A DNA stretch of 13,402 nucleotides from Verrucomicrobiales bacterium (GCA_002705125.1 PAHQ01000103.1:1-13402), one strand, 5' to 3'. Counted from the stretch's first letter, positions 1 through 8,172 are shown. A program made the numbers and translations. The notes: a model not told the origin generated them from the sequence alone.

Positions 1-104
1 TAATCACCTTAAAGCTTAGATCAACTAAATTCCTTTTCTAGCATTTTTTAATAAAATACCTTATTTTGTAGATCTTTTGGCAAGTATGAGGCGATAACAA
101 AGTG

Positions 105-1082
105 ATGACTTTTTTTCAAAAAACAGCTTTAGCTGCACTGCTAGCTACAATTTTTCTTTTATATGTAGGAGCTATTGTAAGAGCTACTGGTTCTGGTTTG
201 GGTTGTCCAGATTGGCCAAAGTGCTGGGGTGTATTGATTCCGCCAACCAGTTTAGATCAAGTCGATTTCGATAAGTTGAACATAGAAAAATTTCAAAGGC
301 GTGATCCAACTATTACTAAGGAAACATTATCTGCAGAGTTCAACCCTGTTCATGTTTGGGTGGAATTTATAAATCGATTAGTCAGTTTGCCGGTAGGTTT
401 GTTTACCCTCGCGACTTTTCTTTTTAGTTTTCAGTTTTTGCGTAAGCGAAAATCTGTCTTTTTTGGGTCACTGTTTGCCTTGCTCTTGGTATTAACGAAT
501 GCTGTTTTGGGAGCCATTGTTGTTCGCTCAGGATTAAAGCCAGGAGTAATTACATTGCACATGGCCTTAGCAATTATTTTACTTTGTGTTTTCGTTTTTG
601 TTATTTATCGAGGTGGTGACAGGGTGCCTTTTGTGAACTTTGGTTCTAAAGGGCCAATAAGATCACTCCTCATTGTTCTTTTTATCGGCTGTGTTGCCGA
701 GGGAGTTATGGGTTCTCAGGTTAGAGAAATTACTGATGAGTTAGCCCTCAAGTTTAAAGATACACCAAGAGATGAATGGCATCAGACTCTTGAGCAAAAA
801 TCTATATACCTTCTGCACCGGAGTTTTTCATGGGTTATCCTTATAATTGGAATAATCTTGTATACAAAAACAAGAAAGACAACGGGTGACCTAGGCCAGT
901 TAAGCCTGAAAGTTGTTTTTGGGATTATACTTGCTCAGATGTTTTTGGGCATACTTATGTCCCATGTATCTGTTCATCCCGTAGTGCAGGTACTTCACAT
1001 CGGGCTATCTTCAATATTAATTGTAGCTCTATTCTGGCTAATCCTTGCCAGTAAAAAGCATGAACATACCAAGCTAGTATAG
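105..1082 (+). CDS. ctaA: Heme A synthase, COX15/CtaA family
   Basis: Integral membrane enzyme that oxidises the C8 methyl of heme O to the formyl group of heme A for aa3-type cytochrome oxidases. Seen: about eight membrane segments (roughly residues 7-26, 83-108, 118-136, 150-168, 186-204, 235-255, 265-285 and 293-315), the family signature RATGSGLGCPDWPKC near 26-40 with the loop cysteines C34 and C40, TLHMALA with H152, LLHRSFSW with H238, and QVLHIGLSS with H298, plus the GSQVRE motif. These three His match known heme ligands. The fourth position, normally His in an E-[YF]-x-H-R motif, reads EFINR with N90. The start chosen is ATG 105; an in-frame GTG at 102 abuts it, and a weak GAGG lies at 88-91. 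It ends 10 bp from the convergent toroid gene with no terminator visible. No other cytochrome oxidase gene is in the window. Confidence 0.93.
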   Translation: MTFFQKTALAALLATIFLLYVGAIVRATGSGLGCPDWPKCWGVLIPPTSLDQVDFDKLNIEKFQRRDPTITKETLSAEFNPVHVWVEFINRLVSLPVGLFTLATFLFSFQFLRKRKSVFFGSLFALLLVLTNAVLGAIVVRSGLKPGVITLHMALAIILLCVFVFVIYRGGDRVPFVNFGSKGPIRSLLIVLFIGCVAEGVMGSQVREITDELALKFKDTPRDEWHQTLEQKSIYLLHRSFSWVILIIGIILYTKTRKTTGDLGQLSLKVVFGIILAQMFLGILMSHVSVHPVVQVLHIGLSSILIVALFWLILASKKHEHTKLV

Positions 1083-1092
1083 CTTTAGTCTT

Positions 1093-2643
1093 TTACTTAA
1101 CGGTTGGAAGGTAACGATAATAGACTTCAAGCATTAAGGTGCAGAGAGCCGTTGAGTATATCTTACCATCTTGACCGACTTGACCATGACCATTTGAAGC
1201 TGGCCATGAACCATCCTTTTCTTGGGCCGCAGCCATGACTTCCTGGTAAGATTTATTAAAGTCTTTCCAATGTTTGCCCTGTTTTTGAAAAGCAGCTTGT
1301 GAGTGGTAGTACCAAGAGTAAGCGGCATTAGGTTGAAAATTCTTTGGGTTTTTGCTGTTGATAAGATCAAGTGCTTTGTCTTCCAACTGGGAAGGAGCTC
1401 CAAGCATTCTCGCACAAACTGCTCCTACGCCTGTTAAACTTAGTTTTCCTTTCTGGCCGTCTTGGACTCTGTATTTCCAATAACCATCAGTTCCATTAGG
1501 GTCTTCAGCGGCTTTTAAATACCTTACAGCTTTTTTCATCGCCGTTTCTAAGCCTGAAAACTTAATTCCCGTGAGTTGGGCTCCTTTTAACGCCTGAACG
1601 TTCCAACCTGAAACTGATAGATCTCCAGTCCCGTTGCTTCCATAAGAATAGAGCCATCCGCCGCCATTGGTTTGGCCTTCAATAATGACAGGAACAGCTT
1701 TTTTAAGGATTGGAGAAATTCTTGGAAACGGTTTGCGAGCATTCTTGTTCATCGAATAGGCTTCGGCGAGAGAATAAACAGCAATTCCGTGTTCGTAAGA
1801 TAAGTTTCTGTCCATGGAAGTTGACATCCTACCTTTACCTTTGTCTCCAACATTAACTAGGTAACCAATTGCCTTTGCAACAGTTTCACCAAATTCAGGT
1901 GAATCGACTGTTTCGCAATGACCTGAATAAGCGAGTAGAGCGAATGCTGTCATGGCAACAGGAAATTTAGTTCCAAAATTTCCATCGGGTTGTTGTTGTG
2001 TCTTGAGCCACCTTAAGGCTTTAAGAACTTGTTTGTCCATTGATGCTTTGCCGCCTGCTTTACGAAGTCTAGCTATTCTGTCTGCCGAATTACAGCGGCC
2101 TTTCATGACGCCAGGAACTCCCATACCTCCACCAAGACCATCACCAAAACCTCCGCCGCCAAAGCCATTTCCAAATGATGACCCGATGTCAGGGGATTCA
2201 ATGTCAAAAGAAGGAACGGATATAGGTGATGAGGTGTTTGCAGTTATGGCGCTACTGGGATTCGAAGAAGGCTTGGAAGGCTTTTGTCTAACGCTTTGGA
2301 CAAAAGTTTTCTTTTCTACAACAGCTTTTGATTCTCCTTGAGTAGCGGCAACTACTAGTTCTATTTCTTCAGCTTTAAAATTATTAATGGCCCAAACTCC
2401 AAGAATTAATAAAATTAGTCCAACTATTGCAGCGGATATTCCAAATGAAACTTGCTTGTTTCTTCTTTGGATTCTAGTAACGACATCCTCCATGTCTACC
2501 TGGTCTCCAAAATATGAGTCGTTAGCCGCGTAGGCGGGATCAGGTACAAATCCTTGATGGGATGAAGGTTGGTTTGGGTCTTGAGGTGTTTGCTGCATTG
2601 CCTTTATTGGTTTTGCTTTTAAAGAAGGGTGTTTCACCTTCAT
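1093..2643 (-). CDS. Membrane-anchored prenyltransferase/squalene-oxidase-repeat (alpha/alpha toroid) protein
   Basis: Protein of 516 residues from ATG 2643; an in-frame TTG sits just upstream at 2646. Order seen: a polar Pro/Gln-rich N-terminus (1-65), one transmembrane helix (about 66-86), a Ser/Pro/Lys-rich linker, a glycine-rich run (about 154-178), the block VPGVMKGRCNSADRIARLRK (177-196), then helical repeats to the end. Repeat-like motifs include LRWLKTQQQPDGNFG (210-224), GGGWLYSYG (327-335), GTDGYWKY (384-391) and EKDGSWPASNG (475-485). These resemble the QxxDGxW-type motifs of the squalene-cyclase/prenyltransferase fold. No DxDD-type cyclase motif was noticed, so enzymatic cyclase activity is unlikely; such secreted toroids in PVC bacteria are usually of unknown function. 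Topology suggests an inner-membrane anchor with the toroid outside the cytoplasm. AAGAGAA at 2652-2658 lies 8 nt before ATG, and a good promoter lies upstream. Confidence 0.85.
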   Translation of the reverse strand: MKVKHPSLKAKPIKAMQQTPQDPNQPSSHQGFVPDPAYAANDSYFGDQVDMEDVVTRIQRRNKQVSFGISAAIVGLILLILGVWAINNFKAEEIELVVAATQGESKAVVEKKTFVQSVRQKPSKPSSNPSSAITANTSSPISVPSFDIESPDIGSSFGNGFGGGGFGDGLGGGMGVPGVMKGRCNSADRIARLRKAGGKASMDKQVLKALRWLKTQQQPDGNFGTKFPVAMTAFALLAYSGHCETVDSPEFGETVAKAIGYLVNVGDKGKGRMSTSMDRNLSYEHGIAVYSLAEAYSMNKNARKPFPRISPILKKAVPVIIEGQTNGGGWLYSYGSNGTGDLSVSGWNVQALKGAQLTGIKFSGLETAMKKAVRYLKAAEDPNGTDGYWKYRVQDGQKGKLSLTGVGAVCARMLGAPSQLEDKALDLINSKNPKNFQPNAAYSWYYHSQAAFQKQGKHWKDFNKSYQEVMAAAQEKDGSWPASNGHGQVGQDGKIYSTALCTLMLEVYYRYLPTVK

Positions 2644-2666
2644 CAAATGTATTCTCTTATTTTTCT

Positions 2667-2695
2667 ATAATAGTTCCGGCACAAGGTAATGCCAA
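2667..2695 (-). promoter_or_regulatory. Sigma-70-like promoter for the toroid gene
   Basis: On the minus strand, TTGGCA (2690-2695) and TATTAT (2667-2672) are separated by exactly 17 nt, each one mismatch from the TTGACA/TATAAT consensus. Predicted transcription would start near 2660, giving a leader of about 17 nt that contains AAGAGAA. This supports ATG 2643 as start. It is a sequence match only. Confidence 0.6.
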
Positions 2696-2730
2696 GTTTT
2701 GATTATCAAACGTAAAACGCCAATCTCGCG

Positions 2731-2758
2731 TTGATATTAGGTTTAAATTAATGATTAT
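2731..2758 (+). promoter_or_regulatory. Weak candidate promoter for the lipoprotein gene
   Basis: TTGATA (2731-2736) and GATTAT (2753-2758) are 16 nt apart, matching consensus at 5/6 and 4/6. It would leave a leader of about 65 nt before ATG 2831. In so AT-rich a region a match of this quality can occur by chance. Confidence 0.2.
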
Positions 2759-2830
2759 TTATAAGAAATTCGTGTCTTTCCCTGATTTTGCGCCAAATTC
2801 ACCCTAAATCACACATCATTTTCCTAAGAT

Positions 2831-3334
2831 ATGTTCCAATTAAAAACTAATCTAATTCTCATTTTTTTTATAATTGGGCTGTGTTCATGTCAGTCTCTCA
2901 AGCAAGAAGATGAACTGATTGATGAAGTTCCAGGAGATGGTCTTCTTGGGGCTAAGCTTATGGCCTTGAATGATGCTATGGATAATCTATCCGATGATGA
3001 TAGAAAATTCGGAACCAGTGAATATGATGCTTATGGAATTGCAGATAGTAATTCTCTCCATAATAAAGCGATCATTAAAATTTTAGCTGATCGCAAACCG
3101 CCTATAGTAGATGCTTCAGAATTCTATACGCGTTCAAGTAATTCTCAGTGGATGGGTGGTCGTCCTGTCATGAAGTGGGTCACTGAAGCCACTAAGGATC
3201 CAAGGCACCCGCTCAGAGCTAATGTGTTAGTGGGTTGGATGCACAGTCAGATAATTAACCAATTCTATACATACAAACTTGAGTATGATGGTGTGGTGTG
3301 GACAATCCTTGATGTTGAAAGATTGGACCTTTGA
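2831..3334 (+). CDS. Small secreted lipoprotein, unknown function
   Basis: Protein of 167 residues. Residues 1-19 are a short basic start plus a hydrophobic stretch (LILIFFIIGL), ending in the lipobox-like L-C-S-C with C20 as probable lipidated cysteine; the next residues, QSLKQEDE, are not an Asp+2 inner-membrane retention signal, so outer-membrane sorting is possible. The mature part is acidic at first (EDELIDEVPGDG, LSDDDRKFGTSEYD), then contains a region rich in aromatic residues (SQWMGGRPVMKWV, VGWMHSQIINQFYTYKLEYDGVVWTILDVERL) that ends like a beta-strand-rich fold. I do not recognise the family. It is divergent from the toroid gene and converges on the ThuA/dehydrogenase operon across 25 bp. 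No Shine-Dalgarno sequence is evident before ATG 2831. Confidence 0.75.
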   Translation: MFQLKTNLILIFFIIGLCSCQSLKQEDELIDEVPGDGLLGAKLMALNDAMDNLSDDDRKFGTSEYDAYGIADSNSLHNKAIIKILADRKPPIVDASEFYTRSSNSQWMGGRPVMKWVTEATKDPRHPLRANVLVGWMHSQIINQFYTYKLEYDGVVWTILDVERLDL

Positions 3335-3359
3335 TTCTGTGTCTTAAGTCTTATAAGAA

Positions 3360-6300
3360 TTATTTTATAGTCAAGTAACCTTGCATTATCCGCCAGTGTC
3401 CAGGGAATGTGCATACGTAAGGATATTTGCCTTTCTTGAGTGGTCCTAATTTGATAATTTCCACTGCACCAGGATCAAGCAGTTTACTGGATCCTATGAT
3501 CTCATTTATCTCGGGTACGTAATTCATTTCGATAGCCTTTGGGTTGGTTATGATTGAGTCCGCAGACGAGCCTATTTTATCAAGAGTTCCTGGATTTCCT
3601 ATGACGAAATTGTGTTGTAATAAGTCAGGATTAGAGACGATTATAGCAATAGGTTCTCCGGCTTTCGCTTCTAGATTATTTATATCAAACTTAAGGCCTT
3701 CAACTGCTTTAAGTTTTAAAACTTGATGAGTTTTAGAGAGTGATATTTCATCCTCTTTGGTTTCTTTAACAGTGACTTTTGGAGCTCTGATCATTGATTT
3801 AATTCTGTTGCCGAGCTTGGTTGGTTTAGTGACGATGTGATTTAGAACTGAGGATATTTGAACAGTTGATGCATGGCGATATAGGTTTGCTGCTACGATG
3901 GATTCGGTATCCTCGCTGATGTCAGGGCCTTGTCCTGCATCAATCTGGATAAGTTCAATGTCATCCCAATAAGCTTTTCCAGTTGCAAAACCCCAGCCTC
4001 CATAAAGACAATTAATGCCAACAGTTCCTCTGTCATCGGTCTTAAATGTGACGGATACTTTAGTCCAGTCTTTGTCTCCTTTGATTGCAGCAGTTCTTGG
4101 CTGATCGGGTAATGCATGAAGATTAAGTTGGGCGCCTCTCCCCCCACGAAGAGGTTTTAACCCTTCAGTTTTAATCCAGGCGTTGAGTTGGTAGGTGGTT
4201 CTTTTTTTCACCTTAACATCAATGTACACAGAGCTATCGGCTCCAGATTCTGAATCAATCATAATGGCATAACCTTTTCCACCACGACCAGGAGATACGA
4301 TTTTGTGGTTCGCTTTACCAGAGTAAGTTCGTAGCTTCCATAATTTTGGTAGCGTTCCATCAATAGCTTCAAATCCAGGATTCTCTATAAGGTTTTCCTT
4401 AGGTATTTCAACGGCCTTTGGTGTCCCTGTCGCATTTGCTGGTACGGATGTAGCTAATGCAGCCTTTAAATATCCTGCGCCGTGTCTTGAGCTAGCCATT
4501 TGAAAGGCAGTTGGTAGCCATTTGTCACTAAGAATGAAATCGTCTTTTCTGATTGAGTGAAGCGTCTTTCCTGCTTCTTCTGATGGAGGCATTTCTGAAA
4601 TAGCTAATAAAGCATCTTTGCGCACCTGATGGTTTGGATCATTAACCATAGTGAGAAGTAGTTCGGTCGATTTATTTGTTTTTGGGGCAACGGCTGCAGC
4701 TGCTCTTCTTGCTCCAGGAGATTTGTGACTCAGGCCCAATTCTACTGTTTCATGATCTATTGAGCCGAGTCCGTGAAGTGCCCATAGTGCATGAATGGCT
4801 CCGCCTGCAATTCCGATTTCATCGGGCTTTGAATTCTTTATAATGGCCTTAAGCTTGGGTGTGAAAGTTTTCGTATCATTACTTTCTACGATTAACCTTT
4901 GAGCATGCATTCTCCATAGCATATTGTCGCTTTGTAACGCGCTAAGAAGATCATCAGGGTTTTTTTGAGATAGATCAAAGGTTTGGCTGGGCTTAATACC
5001 TTTTGCTGTAAAGCGGTAGATTCTTGTTCGAGTATAGTCACGGAGTGGAGATTCAAATGCATTTCCTCTTCCTCTCTTGGCATCGAAACCTCCGCGACCT
5101 TTGTTAGGTGTTGGGTTGTGTTGGATTAGGAAACTATACCAATCACTCATCCAGATTGCACCATCTGGCCCCACCTCTGAATAGATTGGAGAAAACCACT
5201 CGTCGGCTGAGGCGACGAGATTCCAACCATTTTCGGCAACAAAATGAGAACCTTCTGGTTTAATCTGCGCTCTATAAACAAGGTTACCAGTTGGAGCATT
5301 AACTAGAGCGGTTTTGTTCCACCAGTCCTTTGGAAAACTTCTTGCCGTGTAGAGATGGTGCCCTGCAGCAGCAGTGAATCCACCAAAAACATCCACTTGC
5401 CTAAAGTTTGGTGTAATAGGAAAAAATTTCTTATTGGAGTCAATGCCTGGTAATGAACCGGATTGATCAAGTCCCTCAAACCTATCGTATTGAGTTTTGG
5501 GTATAGGCATATAAACACTTGATTGGTTGTTGGCGGTAGAAATGAAAACATCATTATTTTCGGAGAAACCAAGTCCCCATGTATTGTTAGATGTTCTGCC
5601 AAGATATTCCAGTTCTGAGCCGTCTGGTTTGAATCTGTAGACGCCTTGCCCAAAGCGATGTTGTTTTTCGCCAACTTTACCATTGAAGCCAGCATATCCC
5701 ATGACTCCCCATATCCAATTATCAAATCCATACTTCAGATTTGAAGGGCCTGCATGAGTGTCACCAGTGCTCCACCCAGAAAATAGTATTTCTCTTACAT
5801 CTGCTTTGTCATCTCCATCAGTGTCTTTTAGAAACAAGAAATGTGGAGCCATTTGAACGATTAATCCATCTCGAGCAAAACACATACCAGTGGGGATCGA
5901 GAGTTTATCTGCAAAGAGTATAGCCTTATCGGCCTTGCCGTCTCCATTCGTGTCTTCGAGTATTCTGATTCTGTCCTGACCCTGTTCGGCAGGCTTAAGT
6001 TCATTTGGATAGTCTCGAGTTTCAATGACCCAAGCTCTTCCTTTTTCATCCCAATCAATTTCAATTACGCTATATAATCCAAGTTCCTCTGAAGCGTATA
6101 AAGAAACATCAATTCCGTTAGCCACTTGAGTGTGTTTTAAAGAGTCTTTAACGTTGAGTGGAATATGGACTTTGATGGGTTCTGGTCGCCTTTCATAATT
6201 TGGTACCAGATCCCCATCACGTCGAACTAGATTTGGAATCTCAGAAGAAAGAAATTCTTTAGACTTTTCTTCTCCTATAGCCCACAACAGGCCACGATGA

Positions 6301-6929
6301 ACAAGGTCATGAAAACCAGGATTACCCCAAGTCCTTTGATCGTGACCATAAGCTGTATAAAAAACTCGTCCTTTTCCTGGTTCCCTAGTCCAGGTCCATG
6401 GTTCACCTTCTCGAGTTTGAAGGATGTTACGATCATTAGTCCCTAAACGGTGGACATAAGTTTCATCCCAGGTCTCGAATCCTTTGAAACCTTTCATAAT
6501 AGGATGATCTGGTTTTTTAATATCCGTTGTAAATATTCCTGCTCCGTGAGATTTGAACTGTGCTCCTACCAGTTTCACGTATTTCATAGAATTCAGAAAA
6601 CAATAAGAGGCACAATGAATAGGAAGAAACGCTCCACCATTATAAACATAATCAAGTATGCCCTTTTCCTGTTCCTCAGTTATCTTTCCAATATTGGCGA
6701 AGATCATTAGAGCATCAAATTGCTCTAATGTTCCATCGTGTAGGCAATTGGGATCTGAGGTGTAAGTAAAGTTTACTCCTCTTGGTCCAAGTCCCTGCAT
6801 GATTTGGGGGAATCTTTCTGAAGGTTTATGTGAACCATTGTCACCTAGAAATAAAACTTCTAACCTCTTAGCCTCTGATGAAACAATAAAGGAGATAGTT
6901 GTAATAATGAAGAGGAGAGATTTTATCAT
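3360..6929 (-). CDS. Exported ThuA / PVC-type dehydrogenase propeller / HEAT / CBM-like / blue-copper fusion protein
   Basis: Protein of 1189 residues. Domains in order: signal peptide 1-20 (hydrophobic, ending SSEA); ThuA-like domain about 22-217 (EVLFLGD, GGAFLPIHCASYC, LVGAQFKSHGAG, GRVFYTAYGHD); a sugar-dehydrogenase-like beta-propeller about 265-640 with Ca-binding-like loops DTNGDGKAD (326-334) and DTDGDDKAD (369-377) and HAGPSNLKYG (392-401); HEAT-like helices about 655-830; a CBM_4_9-like jelly roll about 847-995 (NLIENPGFE to YWDDIEL); and a plastocyanin/auracyanin-like domain about 1070-1189. The last carries a full type-1 copper ligand set: H1106 (LQHNFVI), C1173, H1178 and M1182 in CTFPGHWRIM. 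Related PVC proteins usually end in a CxxCH cytochrome c domain; no CxxCH occurs here. It is the second gene of an operon, 14 bp after the Gfo/Idh gene, with no Shine-Dalgarno. Substrate and cofactor are unknown; oxidation of a sugar outside the cytoplasm is inference. Confidence 0.88.
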   Translation of the reverse strand: MIKSLLFIITTISFIVSSEAKRLEVLFLGDNGSHKPSERFPQIMQGLGPRGVNFTYTSDPNCLHDGTLEQFDALMIFANIGKITEEQEKGILDYVYNGGAFLPIHCASYCFLNSMKYVKLVGAQFKSHGAGIFTTDIKKPDHPIMKGFKGFETWDETYVHRLGTNDRNILQTREGEPWTWTREPGKGRVFYTAYGHDQRTWGNPGFHDLVHRGLLWAIGEEKSKEFLSSEIPNLVRRDGDLVPNYERRPEPIKVHIPLNVKDSLKHTQVANGIDVSLYASEELGLYSVIEIDWDEKGRAWVIETRDYPNELKPAEQGQDRIRILEDTNGDGKADKAILFADKLSIPTGMCFARDGLIVQMAPHFLFLKDTDGDDKADVREILFSGWSTGDTHAGPSNLKYGFDNWIWGVMGYAGFNGKVGEKQHRFGQGVYRFKPDGSELEYLGRTSNNTWGLGFSENNDVFISTANNQSSVYMPIPKTQYDRFEGLDQSGSLPGIDSNKKFFPITPNFRQVDVFGGFTAAAGHHLYTARSFPKDWWNKTALVNAPTGNLVYRAQIKPEGSHFVAENGWNLVASADEWFSPIYSEVGPDGAIWMSDWYSFLIQHNPTPNKGRGGFDAKRGRGNAFESPLRDYTRTRIYRFTAKGIKPSQTFDLSQKNPDDLLSALQSDNMLWRMHAQRLIVESNDTKTFTPKLKAIIKNSKPDEIGIAGGAIHALWALHGLGSIDHETVELGLSHKSPGARRAAAAVAPKTNKSTELLLTMVNDPNHQVRKDALLAISEMPPSEEAGKTLHSIRKDDFILSDKWLPTAFQMASSRHGAGYLKAALATSVPANATGTPKAVEIPKENLIENPGFEAIDGTLPKLWKLRTYSGKANHKIVSPGRGGKGYAIMIDSESGADSSVYIDVKVKKRTTYQLNAWIKTEGLKPLRGGRGAQLNLHALPDQPRTAAIKGDKDWTKVSVTFKTDDRGTVGINCLYGGWGFATGKAYWDDIELIQIDAGQGPDISEDTESIVAANLYRHASTVQISSVLNHIVTKPTKLGNRIKSMIRAPKVTVKETKEDEISLSKTHQVLKLKAVEGLKFDINNLEAKAGEPIAIIVSNPDLLQHNFVIGNPGTLDKIGSSADSIITNPKAIEMNYVPEINEIIGSSKLLDPGAVEIIKLGPLKKGKYPYVCTFPGHWRIMQGYLTIK

Positions 6930-6943
6930 ATATTGATGTGTTG

Positions 6944-8074
6944 TTATGAGAGAGTGAACTCAGGTAATTTCTTTAATTCGCCACCTGCAAGAGCGCTTTC
7001 ATGGGCAATAATTCCTGTGCATGTCCAGTTGGCAGACTGGATGGCATTAGGAAAAGGATCACGGTCTTCTTCGAGAGCGGTTAAAAATTCATGAACGAGA
7101 TGAGGGTGTGAACCGCCATGGCCTGCTCCTTGAGTAAAGCTTAAGTGGTCTTCGCCGTCCTCTCCTCCATAGACCCCACCAGTGGTGAAGGGAGCAATCT
7201 CATCTGGCAATAAGTGAGCGTAGTCAGGACACTCAATTTTTTCAGGAATTTCAGGTTCGGGTTTCTTTGCTGTATGAAGAATTAAAGGCTCACCTTCAAT
7301 GAGAGGCCATTCCATGGCTTTCTTATCTCCATAAACTTCAAAACTCTCTCTGTATTGTCTAGCGACATCAAATAGTGATCGGTATATGTAAGCGCTTAGG
7401 TCTGAGTCTTTAAACTTGATGTGTGTTGACTCAATGGCGAATGGTGAATTGTAACATTCATGCATTTCTTCTCTGATTGTTCCTGATGGAAAGCAGGACA
7501 CGTATTCAGCTTGACCCTTCGTCAGACCAAGTACTGGGCCAACGCAGTGAGTAGCGTAATGCATTGGCGGAAGTCCTGGCCAATATCCTGGCCAACCATC
7601 CATGTCCTGCTGGTGGCTTGCTTTGAGAAACTGTACTTTTCCTAGCTCACCATTCTCATACATCTCTTTAGCAAATAAAAATTCACGAGCATAAACAACG
7701 GTCTCCATCATCATGTATTTGAGTCCTGTTTCTTTGCAAAGATTTACGATGGTTTCGCAGTCTTCTACAGAAGTTGCCATTGGAACTGTACATGCAACGT
7801 GCTTTCCAGCTTTTAATGCTGCTATAGATTGTTCAGCATGATTTGGAATTGGAGTGTTAATATGAACAAAATCTACGTTTGGATCATTCAAAACATCATC
7901 GTAATTTTGATAACGAGTTTTTATTTTGTATTTATCACCGATCTCATTAAGTGAGTCCTCTGTTCTTTGACAAATTGCGTACATATTTGCCTGAGGGTGA
8001 CGTTGATAAATTGGAATAAATTCGGCGCCAAAGCCGAGACCGATTATTGCTACATTAAATTGTTTACTGCTCAT
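6944..8074 (-). CDS. Gfo/Idh/MocA family oxidoreductase (ThuB-like context)
   Basis: Protein of 376 residues, of usual length for the family, with no signal peptide, so cytoplasmic as read. Seen: N-terminal Rossmann motif VAIIGLGFGAEF (8-19), the NTPIPNHAEQSIAALKAGKHV segment (73-93) typical of NAD(P)-dependent Gfo/Idh enzymes, and the C-terminal alpha/beta domain with HQQDMDGWPGYWPGLPP (154-170), HYATH (172-176) and GAGHGGSHPHLVHEF (316-330). The usual E-K-P motif after GKHV reads C-T-V-P (95-98), so the family lysine is missing; I recall CTVPMAT as a recurring variant in one subgroup, so this may be a subgroup trait rather than damage. It is the first gene of an operon with the ThuA/dehydrogenase fusion (14 bp gap). 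The pairing recalls ThuA/ThuB, where a Gfo/Idh enzyme forms 3-keto sugars. The substrate is not predictable. No Shine-Dalgarno is visible. Confidence 0.92.
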   Translation of the reverse strand: MSSKQFNVAIIGLGFGAEFIPIYQRHPQANMYAICQRTEDSLNEIGDKYKIKTRYQNYDDVLNDPNVDFVHINTPIPNHAEQSIAALKAGKHVACTVPMATSVEDCETIVNLCKETGLKYMMMETVVYAREFLFAKEMYENGELGKVQFLKASHQQDMDGWPGYWPGLPPMHYATHCVGPVLGLTKGQAEYVSCFPSGTIREEMHECYNSPFAIESTHIKFKDSDLSAYIYRSLFDVARQYRESFEVYGDKKAMEWPLIEGEPLILHTAKKPEPEIPEKIECPDYAHLLPDEIAPFTTGGVYGGEDGEDHLSFTQGAGHGGSHPHLVHEFLTALEEDRDPFPNAIQSANWTCTGIIAHESALAGGELKKLPEFTLS

Positions 8075-8096
8075 TATCTTTGATTTTTGGATCCTA

Positions 8097-8125
8097 ATTA
8101 TAGAGTAAATTAGACCTAAGGTATA
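8097..8125 (-). promoter_or_regulatory. Candidate promoter of the Gfo/Idh-ThuA operon
   Basis: The minus strand has a perfect -10 TATAAT (8097-8102) with a poor -35 TATACC (8120-8125) at 17 nt spacing. Transcription would begin near 8090, giving a leader of about 16 nt before ATG 8074. The weak -35 suggests the operon might need an activator (inference). Confidence 0.4.
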
Positions 8126-8172
8126 GTGCGTATATTAAGATAGTTGCAGTTTAGATTAACATGCGCAAATCC

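Noticed and set aside
1..101. A gene or clear promoter at the left edge
   Set aside because: Only AT-rich sequence with a TAAAAT at 52-57 lacking a -35; no open frame of note, so nothing is claimed.
1952..2341. A 129-codon open frame opposite the toroid gene
   Set aside because: It is proline-rich only because it is the complement of the glycine-rich linker, and it has no signal or family features.
3349..3358. Palindrome TCTTATAAGA between the convergent lipoprotein and ThuA-fusion genes as a terminator
   Set aside because: It has no loop, low GC and no adjacent T-run; it may be chance in AT-rich DNA.
3360..6929. A cytochrome c heme site in the ThuA fusion
   Set aside because: Cysteine neighbourhoods were read (for example IHCASYCF, GINCLYG, YVCTFPGH) and none is CxxCH.
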